Assembly: GCA_029975215.1 (NCBI GenBank)
Contig: JARKPO010000012.1
Span: 1-59,708, forward strand
DNA from: Levilinea sp.
GTDB lineage: Bacteria > Chloroflexota > Anaerolineae > Anaerolineales > Anaerolineaceae
Direction of reading: 5' to 3'
Length of the DNA: 59,708 nt
Part shown: one piece after another, positions 41,344 through 49,425 of the stretch
How the letters are laid out: each line of letters opens with the position of its first letter
Numbering within the stretch: the stretch's first letter is position 1
Program-made: the position numbers and the translations under genes
Notes under the pieces: generated by a model
The model's database searches: none
What the model was told of the DNA's origin: nothing
Seen by the model: the letters and a program-made list of their open reading frames with translations, nothing else

Positions 41344-42852
41344 ATGGACGTTTTGGTGGGTCTGGACCTGGGAACTTCGAGCGTGAAAGCGGTAGTCATG
41401 CAGCGCGATGGGCGTCTGCTGGCGGCGGCGGGCGAAGAAACCACCCTGTACACTCCGCAGCCGGGCTGGGCGGAACAGGACCCTCAGGACTGGCTGGCGG
41501 CCAGCCTGCACGTCTTGCAGCGGGCAGTGGCCGAAAGCGGCGTTTCAGCGCAGCAGGTGGCCGGGGTGGGGGTGACCGGCCAAATGCATTCGCTGGTGTG
41601 CCTGGGCGGCGCGGGGGAGGTGCTGCGCCCGGCCATTTTATGGGCCGACAGCCGCAGTCAACCCCAGGTGGATGCACTGCTAGTCAGCCCCGGGGCTGAC
41701 GCTCTGGCGGAATGGACAGGTAACCCCCTGGCGGCGGGGATGATGTTGGTTTCGTGGCTGTGGCTGCGCCAACACGAAGCCGATACCGCCCGGCGCACGC
41801 GCTGGTTGGTTTCCCCGAAGGATTATTTGCGTTGGCAGCTCAGCGGCGCGTTGGGCACAGAGGACAGCGATGCTTCGGCCACGCTGCTGTTTGACCCCCT
41901 GGAGCGCTATTGGAGTCAGCCGGTGCTGGATCTGGCTGGGCTGCGGGAAGAAAATCTGCCGGATGTGAACCCTTCGGCGCGGTCAGCAGCCGGGCTGCGA
42001 ACAGAAATCGCATCGGCCTGCGGGCTGCGCGCGGGCACGCCGGTGATCTTTGGGGCCAGCGATCAGGCGGCGCGGGCGGTGGGCCAGGGGCTGCTGGATG
42101 AGGGCTGGGCAGCGGTGACCATCGGCACGGGCGGGCAGATTTTTGCACCGGTGGCGGATGCACGCGCGGCGGCTCGGCAGGCCCCGCAACGCAAAGCCGT
42201 ACATCTCTTTTGCCACGCCCTGCCCGACCGCTGGCATTTGCAGGCAGCCACCCTTTCGGCGGGGCTTTCCCTGCGCTGGCTGCGCGATCAGCTTTGGCCG
42301 GGCAGCGATTACACCAGTTTGGCGGAGGCCGCCCAGGTCGTGGAGGCAGCTCAGGAAGGGCTGTTTTTCCTGCCGCATCTGGCCGGGGAACGCACTCCGC
42401 ACCTGGATTCGTCGGTGCGCGGCCTGTTTGCGGGCTTGGGCCTTGCGCACCAGCGCGCCCATTTGACCCGGGCGGTGATGGAGGGGGTGGTGTTCAGCCT
42501 GCGACAGGGGCTGGAGGCGCTCACCACGGCGGGCGCGCCGCTGGAAGGGCTGCTGCTGGCGGGGGGCGCGCTGCGCCATCCGCTGTGGGTGCGGCTGGCG
42601 GCGGATATTTTGGGGCAGGCGGTTTACACCACCGAGCGGGAGGAGATCACGGCCTGCGGGGCGGCTATGTTGGCGGGGGTGGGCGGCGGCGTGTATGCGG
42701 ATGTGCGCGCGGCGGTGGAGGAGGCCGTTCCCCCGCTGGGACAGCCCGTGCTGCCCGACCCGCAGCGGGCCGAATCGTACACGCAGGCCTATGCGCGTTA
42801 CTGCCGGCTGTATCCGGCATTGCGCCAGGCGGGGTTTGCGCGCCCGGCTTAG
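41344..42852 (+). CDS. xylB: Xylulokinase (FGGY family carbohydrate kinase)
   Basis: 502 residues; phosphorylates D-xylulose to xylulose 5-phosphate. The N-terminal ATPase motif GLDLGTSSVKAVVMQRDG, TGQMHSLVCL, the substrate-side ILWADSRSQPQ, the DQAARAVGQGLLDEGWAAV region, IGTGGQIFAP and LLLAGGALRHPLWVRLAADI (second FGGY signature) are all in the expected order and match XylB better than glycerol or gluconate kinases. It stands alone, without xylose isomerase nearby. Its stop overlaps the stop of the convergent NfeD gene by 4 bp and there is no terminator between them, so transcripts may interfere. Confidence 0.88.
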   Translation: MDVLVGLDLGTSSVKAVVMQRDGRLLAAAGEETTLYTPQPGWAEQDPQDWLAASLHVLQRAVAESGVSAQQVAGVGVTGQMHSLVCLGGAGEVLRPAILWADSRSQPQVDALLVSPGADALAEWTGNPLAAGMMLVSWLWLRQHEADTARRTRWLVSPKDYLRWQLSGALGTEDSDASATLLFDPLERYWSQPVLDLAGLREENLPDVNPSARSAAGLRTEIASACGLRAGTPVIFGASDQAARAVGQGLLDEGWAAVTIGTGGQIFAPVADARAAARQAPQRKAVHLFCHALPDRWHLQAATLSAGLSLRWLRDQLWPGSDYTSLAEAAQVVEAAQEGLFFLPHLAGERTPHLDSSVRGLFAGLGLAHQRAHLTRAVMEGVVFSLRQGLEALTTAGAPLEGLLLAGGALRHPLWVRLAADILGQAVYTTEREEITACGAAMLAGVGGGVYADVRAAVEEAVPPLGQPVLPDPQRAESYTQAYARYCRLYPALRQAGFARPA

Positions 42853-44180
42853 CTGGGCGGGTTCACTTTGCGCACCGTCAGGCGTAAGCCGTTGACGGAC
42901 AGCACTTCCACACGCTCCCCTTCGGCAGCATGCGGCTGGCCTTCTTCCACCTCAGCAGCCCACAGTTCACCGGCCACCTGCACGGTTCCAGCCGGACGCA
43001 GCGCCGTGCGCACCACACCCACCTGACCGGGGAGGGATTCGCGGCCGGTGAGAATGGGTTTGTGCTGGGCGCGCAGGGCAAAGGTGACAATAGCCAGGAA
43101 GCTGCCTGCCAGGACAATGGAGGTGACCACCACCAGCACGGGCGAAATGCGCGGCAGGCCGGGGACACGCACCGAATTGAAGAGGATCAAAGCCCCCGCG
43201 ATGAGCGAGATGGCCCCAGCGGCGCTGAGCATGCCCACCGTGGGAGTTTTGACTTCCAGCACAAAGAGCACAAAGGCCACACCGATAAAGAGGATGCCGA
43301 ACCAGTTGACCGGCAGAATCCCCAGGCCGTACACCGCCAGTAGGATGCACACCACGCCGATGAAGCCGGCCACCCAGCCGCCGGGACTGGAGAGTTCGAT
43401 CATTAAGGCCCAAATGCCGGTTGAGAGCAGCAAAAACACCAGATTGGGGTTGATCAGCAGTTGGAGCACGTTTTCGATCAGCGAAACGCGGATTTCCACT
43501 AACTGCGCCCCGGCGGTGGCCAGGGTGACAGGGCCGCTGTCCAATTCCACTGTGCGGCCGTCCATCTGATCCAGTAAATCCTGCACATCAAAGGCTTTGT
43601 AATCCACCAGGCCGATGGCCAGGGCTTCTTCCACGGTCACGGCTTTGGCGGAATCGATCATTTCCTCTGCTAAACGGGTGGCTTCGGGCGGTCGGTTGGC
43701 CGTCAGCGCGCGCACAGAGGCTTTAAGTGATTCTTTGACCTTGGCCTGCATGGTCTCATTAATATCCTCGCCCTGCGCGCCTACCGGACTGGCCGCGCCG
43801 ATGGTCGTTTCGGGGGCCATTGCCGAGATGTGGCCCGCCATGGTGATCAGCGCGCCGGCCGAGCTGGCGGCGGCGTTGCGTGGGGAGACGTACACGGCTA
43901 CGGGTACAGGGCTGGAGCGGATGATCTGCACAATGCGTTCCATGGTGTCAATTGCCCCGCCGGGGGTGTCGAGCTGCAGGACGACCACGCTGGCGTTTTG
44001 CTCTGCAGCGGCGGATAACCCGCGCTCCAGATATTCCACCAGCACAGGGGTGATCGGCCCGCGGAAGGTAAGCACCACCGCCTGAGAGGCGCCGCTTTGG
44101 GCCTGAACGGGGATGACGCTCAGCGCCCAAAAGATGCAAAACAAGACCATCCACAGCCGAGAAGCCATTCGTGATTTCAT
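42849..44180 (-). CDS. NfeD-type membrane protein with N-terminal ClpP-like serine protease domain
   Basis: 443 residues. After a signal peptide (to about 28, VQAQS) comes a ClpP/enoyl-CoA-isomerase fold: VVVLQLDTPGGAIDTMERI, NAAASSAGALITMAGH with the catalytic serine, and IGAASPVG. The catalytic lysine of the Ser-Lys dyad should lie in the ETMQAKVKESLKA helix. Four to five membrane helices follow (residues about 230-365), and the C-terminal OB-like NfeD domain (GQVGVVRTALRPAGTVQVAG) ends the protein, so it is the long form like PH1510. Its usual partner, a stomatin/SPFH protein, is not adjacent. GGAGGACG precedes the ATG at 44180; the extension to 44225 is not supported. Confidence 0.87.
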   Translation of the reverse strand: MKSRMASRLWMVLFCIFWALSVIPVQAQSGASQAVVLTFRGPITPVLVEYLERGLSAAAEQNASVVVLQLDTPGGAIDTMERIVQIIRSSPVPVAVYVSPRNAAASSAGALITMAGHISAMAPETTIGAASPVGAQGEDINETMQAKVKESLKASVRALTANRPPEATRLAEEMIDSAKAVTVEEALAIGLVDYKAFDVQDLLDQMDGRTVELDSGPVTLATAGAQLVEIRVSLIENVLQLLINPNLVFLLLSTGIWALMIELSSPGGWVAGFIGVVCILLAVYGLGILPVNWFGILFIGVAFVLFVLEVKTPTVGMLSAAGAISLIAGALILFNSVRVPGLPRISPVLVVVTSIVLAGSFLAIVTFALRAQHKPILTGRESLPGQVGVVRTALRPAGTVQVAGELWAAEVEEGQPHAAEGERVEVLSVNGLRLTVRKVNPPS

Positions 44181-44347
44181 AACGTCCTCCGCTTTCATTA
44201 TAACGTGAAGTTGTTCAAACTCCATGCGCCGTGTCGCAGCTTAGGGTCAGGTAGGCTTAACAAATTTCCTATAGATCGTTAATGCCCTTCGTATGCAGGG
44301 CGGATAAGCTAAACCTGTGAAATTCTTTGCGAAAGGAGCGCAGAACG

Positions 44348-46198
44348 ATGGGAAAAATTATTGGTATTGATTTGGGAACCACCAACAGCGTGGCGGCCGT
44401 CATGGAAGGCGGCGAACCGGTGGTCATCACCACTGCAGAAGGACCGCGGTTGTGCCCGTCTGTGGTGGCGTTTAACAAAAACGGTGAACGGCTGGTGGGG
44501 CTTTCGGCCAAACGCCAGGCGGTGATTAACCCCGAAAACACGGTGTTTTCGGTGAAGCGTTTCATGGGCCGCCGTTACGATGAGGTGGAACAGGAGCGCC
44601 AGATGGTGCCTTACCGGGTGGTAAGCGGCCCGGCGGGGGACGCGCGCGTGTCCATCCCCATGAATCGGCGCGAATATACACCGCAGGAAATTTCGGCCAT
44701 GATCCTGGCCAAGCTGAAGGCAGACGCCGAGGCCTATTTGGGCCAGCCGGTGACCCAGGCGGTCATCACCGTTCCGGCGTATTTTAACGACAGCCAGCGC
44801 CAGGCCACCAAAGATGCAGGCCGGATTGCCGGGCTGGAGGTGCTGCGCATCATCAATGAGCCGACCGCATCGGCTCTGGCGTATGGGTTGGAAAAGAAGC
44901 GCAATGAAAAAATTCTGGTGTTCGATCTGGGCGGCGGTACCTTTGATGTCAGTGTGCTAGAGGTGGGCGATGGCGTGTTTGAGGTCAAAGCTACCCACGG
45001 AGATACCCACCTGGGCGGCGATGACTGGGATGAGCGCGTGGTGCAGTGGCTGGCGGATACCTTCCAAAAGAACCAGGGCATTGATCTGCGCACTGACCGT
45101 CAGGCCCTCCAGCGGCTGCGTGAGGCGGCCGAGAAGGCCAAGATCGAGCTGTCCAGCGTGATGGAAACGGAGATCAACCTGCCCTACATCACCGCCGATG
45201 CCAGCGGTCCGCGTCATTTGCAGATCAGCCTGAACCGCGCCCGCTTTGAAGAGCTGACCCGCGACCTGGTGGAGCGTCTGCGCGCTCCTTTGGAAAGCGC
45301 GCTGCGCGATGCCGGTTTGAATGCCGCGGCGATTGATGAAGTCGTGTTGGTGGGCGGTTCCACGCGCATGCCGATGGTGCAGGAATTTGTGCGCCGCCTG
45401 GTGGGCAAAGAGCCCAACAAGAGCGTCAACCCGGATGAGGTTGTGGCGGTCGGTGCGGCCATTCAGGGCGGCGTTCTGGGCGGCGAGGTGCAGGATGTGC
45501 TTTTGCTGGATGTGACCCCCCTGTCGCTGGGGTTAGAGACCCTGGGCGGGGTGATGACACCCTTGATTGAGCGCAACACCACCATCCCCACCCGCAAAAG
45601 CCAGGTATTCACCACGGCTGAGGACGGGCAGACAGCTGTGGATGTGCACGTGCTGCAAGGTGAGCGCCCTATGGCCGCAGACAACATGAGCCTGGGCCGC
45701 TTCCGCCTGGACGGCATCCCGGCGGCCCCGCGCGGTACGCCGCAGGTGGAGGTGACTTTTGATATTGACGCCAACGGCATCTTGAATGTTTCGGCGCGCG
45801 ATCAGGCCAGTGGGCGAGAACAGCGCGTGACCATCACCGCCTCGACCCACTTGAGTGCCGCCGAGGTGGAACGCATGGTGCGCGAGGCTCAAACCAATGC
45901 AGCCGAAGATCAACGCCGCCGCGAACTGACAGAGGCTCGCAATTTGGCTGACAATGTGCTTTACCAGGCCGAGAAGGTCTTGGGCGCGGGCGGCGTGCCG
46001 GAAGCGCAGCGCACCGAGCTGCAAAACCGCGTCAACGAACTGCGCCAGGCATCCAGCGGCAGCGACTTGGGCCGCATTCGCCGCCTGAGCGAAAGCCTGC
46101 AGCAGGCCTTGCAGAACCAACCCACCGCAGCCGCAGCCCAGCCCACAGATGAAGATGGGCAGCCTGAGATCGTGGACGGCGAATTTCGCGACGTATGA
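44348..46198 (+). CDS. dnaK: Chaperone DnaK (Hsp70)
   Basis: 616 residues. The ATPase domain starts [17 protein letters not shown] and includes [48 protein letters not shown] and [14 protein letters not shown]. The substrate-binding domain follows from [20 protein letters not shown] to about residue 500, then a helical lid and a short acidic tail ([15 protein letters not shown]). AAGGAG stands before ATG 44348. grpE and dnaJ are not adjacent, and no CIRCE element or perfect heat-shock promoter was seen in the 167-bp divergent region to nfeD, so its control is unclear. It may be one of several dnaK copies in the genome. Confidence 0.95.
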   Translation: MGKIIGIDLGTTNSVAAVMEGGEPVVITTAEGPRLCPSVVAFNKNGERLVGLSAKRQAVINPENTVFSVKRFMGRRYDEVEQERQMVPYRVVSGPAGDARVSIPMNRREYTPQEISAMILAKLKADAEAYLGQPVTQAVITVPAYFNDSQRQATKDAGRIAGLEVLRIINEPTASALAYGLEKKRNEKILVFDLGGGTFDVSVLEVGDGVFEVKATHGDTHLGGDDWDERVVQWLADTFQKNQGIDLRTDRQALQRLREAAEKAKIELSSVMETEINLPYITADASGPRHLQISLNRARFEELTRDLVERLRAPLESALRDAGLNAAAIDEVVLVGGSTRMPMVQEFVRRLVGKEPNKSVNPDEVVAVGAAIQGGVLGGEVQDVLLLDVTPLSLGLETLGGVMTPLIERNTTIPTRKSQVFTTAEDGQTAVDVHVLQGERPMAADNMSLGRFRLDGIPAAPRGTPQVEVTFDIDANGILNVSARDQASGREQRVTITASTHLSAAEVERMVREAQTNAAEDQRRRELTEARNLADNVLYQAEKVLGAGGVPEAQRTELQNRVNELRQASSGSDLGRIRRLSESLQQALQNQPTAAAAQPTDEDGQPEIVDGEFRDV

Positions 46199-46240
46199 GC
46201 TGGTGCGCGTTCCTTTAGCTTATCGGTGAGCATGGTACAG

Positions 46241-46285
46241 GTCCGGACGCCCCCCCATCAGGGGGGCGTCCGGACTTCGTGTTTT
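46241..46285 (+). terminator. Terminator after dnaK
   Basis: A 15-bp perfect stem (46241-46255 with 46261-46275) of very high GC content and a 5-nt loop; the following bases TTCGTGTTTT form a weak T-tract. Confidence 0.8.
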
Positions 46286-46546
46286 CGATGATTCCAGAAG
46301 AATTAAGCAATTGTTGACCCAAAAAGCGCATTTTTTCGTCTTTTTCCGCTTTCCCTGATTGATCTATCCAGAATAATGACTACAATAAAAATGGAACAAT
46401 ACTTGCAAGACTTTTTTTTCTGTCTTGATTAAGATAGAATTTATCAACGTATCTTGTGGGAACTGTCCGGGGTGTTTCAGCGTCTATGAGATACCGGCTG
46501 CCAGCGAATGGATCGCCCTTGCAGCCCATTTCGAAAGGAGAATGTG
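46286..46546 (+). other. AT-rich leader/promoter region of the NBR1-Ig lipoprotein gene
   Basis: The 348-bp gap between dnaK and the lipoprotein is gene-free. Beyond the terminator it is AT-rich with an eight-T run (46412-46419) and a TAGAAT hexamer (46435-46440) that may be a -10 without a recognisable -35 at normal distance. AAAGGAG (46534-46540) is a good ribosome-binding site for ATG 46547. I see no RNA gene. Confidence 0.4.
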
Positions 46547-47824
46547 ATGTTGAAGCGAATTTCCCCCACTTTCTTAATGGTACTGGTGGTGATTCTGAGT
46601 TTGTCGGCCTGCAACCTACCGGGCATGCCCGCGGGTGGCGGCAGCCTGGATCCGAACGCGATGAACACGGCGGTGGTGCAAACCGTGTCTGCCCAGCAGA
46701 CGCAGTTTGCCTTTGACACCCTGGTGCAGGAGCTGACCCGCGTGGCGCAGACCACGCCCGGCGCAGGGGAAGCCCCTAGCGGCGGCTTCACGGCCACCCC
46801 TACCTCCATCCCCAGTATGACCCTGGCACCCTCGCAGACCCTGCCGCCCACCCAGACTCTGGCCCCTACCTCGACGGCGGTGCCGACTTTGACCACGGCC
46901 CCCTGGACGCCGACCCCCATCGCCACCAATACCATCGCCGTGCCCTGCTATCGGGCGCAGTTTATCTCGGATGTGACCATCCCCGACGGCACCAAGATGC
47001 AGCCGAACCAGTCCTTTACCAAGACCTGGCGGCTGAGGAACTCGGGCAGCTGCAACTGGACCAACGAATTTGATCTGGTGTTTGACAGCGGCAACGCTAT
47101 GAGCGGCCCGGCTTCGCAGAAGCTGCCCGCCACCATCCGCCCCGGCGACACGGTGGATTTGTCGGTTTCCTTGAAGGCGCCTTCTTCCAGCGGGTCGTAC
47201 ACCGGCAACTGGAAATTGCGCAGTTCCAACGGCGTGCTCTTTGGGCTGGGCGCCAATGCCAACAATCCCTTCTGGGTCAAGATTGAGGTTGGCGACACGG
47301 AACCCGGCAGCTGGGACAGCGATCACCCGCGCGACTTTGCCTACAACTATTGCCAGGCTGCTTGGACTACCAGTAAGGGCCAAATTTTCTGCCCCAGCGA
47401 TGAAGACAACACCTCCACCGGCTCGGTGCGGCGTTCCAAGACCCCCAAGCTGGAGGGCGGTTATCAGGAAGATGAAATGGCCATCATTGTGGCCCCCAAT
47501 TCCGGCGAGGGAGGCTACGTTCGTGGGCTCTTCCCGACTTTGAAAATTCGTGACGGCGATCACTTTCGCACCACAGTGGGCTGCCTGGATGGGGCCAAAG
47601 ACTGCGATGTGACTTTCCGCGTGGGTTATGTCCTGGACGGTGAGACCACCAATAAGAACCTGGGCTCGTGGGAAGAAGAATACGACGGCGATTGGACCAC
47701 GATTGATATTGATCTATCCGATCTGGCGGGTAAGCGGATTCAACTGTATCTGCGGGTGAACAATAACGGTTCCTCCAAGGATGACCGAGTGTTCTGGCTG
47801 GTTCCGGTGGTGTATAAGCCTTAA
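46547..47824 (+). CDS. Lipoprotein with NBR1-type Ig (FW) domain
   Basis: 425 residues. Lipobox LSAC with cysteine 22, then a long Thr/Pro/Ser-rich stalk (about 85-130, repeated TPT/LAPT/PPTQT). An NBR1-FW immunoglobulin-like domain follows (about 134-245): TKTWRLRNSGSCNWT, RPGDTVDLSVSLKAP and SGSYTGNWKLRSSNG are diagnostic, including the tryptophans that give the domain its name. The C-terminal 170 residues form a predicted beta-sandwich (GYVRGLFPTLKIRDGD, IQLYLRVNNNGSSKDDRVFW), possibly carbohydrate-binding. This domain combination is frequent in surface proteins of Chloroflexota. A hairpin follows 15 bp after the stop. Confidence 0.82.
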   Translation: MLKRISPTFLMVLVVILSLSACNLPGMPAGGGSLDPNAMNTAVVQTVSAQQTQFAFDTLVQELTRVAQTTPGAGEAPSGGFTATPTSIPSMTLAPSQTLPPTQTLAPTSTAVPTLTTAPWTPTPIATNTIAVPCYRAQFISDVTIPDGTKMQPNQSFTKTWRLRNSGSCNWTNEFDLVFDSGNAMSGPASQKLPATIRPGDTVDLSVSLKAPSSSGSYTGNWKLRSSNGVLFGLGANANNPFWVKIEVGDTEPGSWDSDHPRDFAYNYCQAAWTTSKGQIFCPSDEDNTSTGSVRRSKTPKLEGGYQEDEMAIIVAPNSGEGGYVRGLFPTLKIRDGDHFRTTVGCLDGAKDCDVTFRVGYVLDGETTNKNLGSWEEEYDGDWTTIDIDLSDLAGKRIQLYLRVNNNGSSKDDRVFWLVPVVYKP

Positions 47825-47839
47825 CCAAATACAAACAGC

Positions 47840-47974
47840 GTGCGGCGCTCTCGCCCCTGGGGAGGGCGCCGCACAGGGTTCAAAAGTTAGCAAGGTAAGA
47901 GGCGGGTCAGCTCGCTGCGGTGGGTGAGCTGCCGGTGAACAAGCCCGCAAGGGTTTGTGCGAGATCGAAGGAGG
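47840..47974 (+). promoter_or_regulatory. Highly structured RNA leader before the four-repeat secreted protein
   Basis: Three hairpins in succession: GTGCGGCGC/GCGCCGCAC (47840-47848 with 47866-47874, perhaps the terminator of the lipoprotein gene but lacking a T-run), CAGCTC/GAGCTG (47908-47913 with 47926-47931), and ACAAGCCC/GGGTTTGT with a GCAA tetraloop (47939-47946 with 47951-47958). The GAAGGAGGG ribosome-binding site follows. I could not match it to a riboswitch class I know. Confidence 0.4.
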
Positions 47975-47979
47975 GCCAA

Positions 47980-49338
47980 ATGTTTTCCATTTTTAGCAAA
48001 GGCAGTTTTAAGCTCATTCAGGGAGTCGTGGCGCTGGCGGTGGTGTTGGGGATTTTGCTGCCCAATCCGCAGCCGATCGCGGCCTATACCATTCCCACGT
48101 TTTCTATCCTGGAAGTGGTGAAAGACACCAGTGTGAAGATTCAGACCGCCAATTTCCCCGCCGGGCAGCTTTTCACCGTGCGCATGGGGAAATACGGCAC
48201 GCTGGCCATTGGCGGCGTGGTGGTCGCCACCACCAATTCGGGCGCGGGCGGCGCTTTTCAGGAGACCTACACCATCCCAGATTCGCTCAAGGGTGAGTAC
48301 CGCATCGCCATTCGCATGGACAGCCCGGACGGTTACTACAGCTATAACTGGTTCGTGAACAACACGGATGCAGCGCCCACTCCTGGTTCGGGTTCCAGCT
48401 ATACCGGCATTCCCACCTTCTCCATCCTGGAAGTGGCCACTGACAATACGGTGAAGATCCGCACCAACAACTTCCCCAAGGATCAGACCTTCACCGTGCG
48501 CATGGGCGTGTACGGCACGCTGGGGGTGGGCGGCGTGGTGGTAGCCACCACCAATTCGGGTGCGGGCGGTGCTTTTGAAGAGACCTACACCATCCCCGAT
48601 TCGCTCAAGGGCGACCAGCGCATTGCCATCCGCATGGACAGCACCGCCGGATACTATGCCTACAACTGGTTCTGGAACAACACTACCAGCGGCGGATCCA
48701 GCGGCGGCAGCGGCTCCAGCTATACGGGCATCCCCACCTTTTCCATTCAGGAAGTGGCCGCGGACAGCACCGTGAAGATCCGCACCAACAACTTCCCGGC
48801 GGGATATGAGTTCAAAGTGCGCATGGGCGAATACGGCACCCTGGGTGTGGGCGGCGTGGTCGTGGCCACCACCAATTCGGGGGCGGGCGGGGTCTTTGAG
48901 GAGACCTACGCCATCCCCGATTCGCTCAAAGGCCGCACGCGTATTGCCATCCGCCTGGAGGCGGCTGAGGGCTTCTACGCTTACAACTGGTTCTGGAACA
49001 ACACCGCCACCAGCGGCGGCTCCAGCAGCGGCAGCGGCTCCAGCTACACAGGCATCCCCACTTTCTCCATCAAGGCGGTGGTGAAAGATAATACTGTCAC
49101 CGTGACGACCAACAATTTCCCTGCGGACACGGATTTCACCGTGCGCATGGGTGCATACGGCACGTTGGCGGCGGGCGGTGTGGTGGTTGCCAGCTTCAAT
49201 TCGGGATCGGGTGGGGCCTTTGAACAGACGTTCACCATCCCCGATGGTTTAAAAGGCAGCAGCCGCATTGCCATCCGCGCCGACAGTTCATTGGGCTATT
49301 ACGCCTATAACTGGTTCTGGAACAATTCCACTGATTAA
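47980..49338 (+). CDS. Secreted protein with four tandem ~107-residue repeats
   Basis: 452 residues with a signal peptide (FKLIQGVVALAVVLGILL, cleavage around AAYT). Four repeats begin at 48091, 48409, 48730 and 49054. Each reads IPTFSI-x-V-x5-V, NFP, TVRMG-x-YGTL, GGVVVA and NSG-GGAFEETYTIPDSLKG, ending in YAYNWFWNN. Serine/glycine-rich linkers (GGSSGGSGSSYTG) separate repeats 2 to 4. The beta-rich pattern suggests Ig-like or similar adhesion modules on the outside of the cell. No sorting signal or membrane anchor is seen at the C-terminus. I do not recognise a named family. The strong DNA-level likeness between repeats suggests recent duplication. Confidence 0.75.
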   Translation: MFSIFSKGSFKLIQGVVALAVVLGILLPNPQPIAAYTIPTFSILEVVKDTSVKIQTANFPAGQLFTVRMGKYGTLAIGGVVVATTNSGAGGAFQETYTIPDSLKGEYRIAIRMDSPDGYYSYNWFVNNTDAAPTPGSGSSYTGIPTFSILEVATDNTVKIRTNNFPKDQTFTVRMGVYGTLGVGGVVVATTNSGAGGAFEETYTIPDSLKGDQRIAIRMDSTAGYYAYNWFWNNTTSGGSSGGSGSSYTGIPTFSIQEVAADSTVKIRTNNFPAGYEFKVRMGEYGTLGVGGVVVATTNSGAGGVFEETYAIPDSLKGRTRIAIRLEAAEGFYAYNWFWNNTATSGGSSSGSGSSYTGIPTFSIKAVVKDNTVTVTTNNFPADTDFTVRMGAYGTLAAGGVVVASFNSGSGGAFEQTFTIPDGLKGSSRIAIRADSSLGYYAYNWFWNNSTD

Positions 49339-49362
49339 GCCACAACCGTTCGACCGGTGAAT

Positions 49363-49407
49363 CCAAAGGGCTGTCCGCATGATCGCGGGCAGCCCTTTGG
49401 GGTTTAA
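49363..49407. terminator. Bidirectional terminator between convergent genes
   Basis: CCAAAGGGCTG (49363-49373) pairs with CAGCCCTTTGG (49390-49400), then GGTTTAAATTT. It serves the repeat protein on the plus strand and the PP2C-like gene on the minus strand, whose stop is at 49426. Confidence 0.8.
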
Positions 49408-49425
49408 ATTTCCGTTAGCCCCGGG

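Noticed and set aside
47875..47975. c-di-GMP, c-di-AMP or cobalamin riboswitch before the repeat protein
   Set aside because: The conserved core sequences of these classes as I know them are not present, so only an unclassified structured leader is reported.
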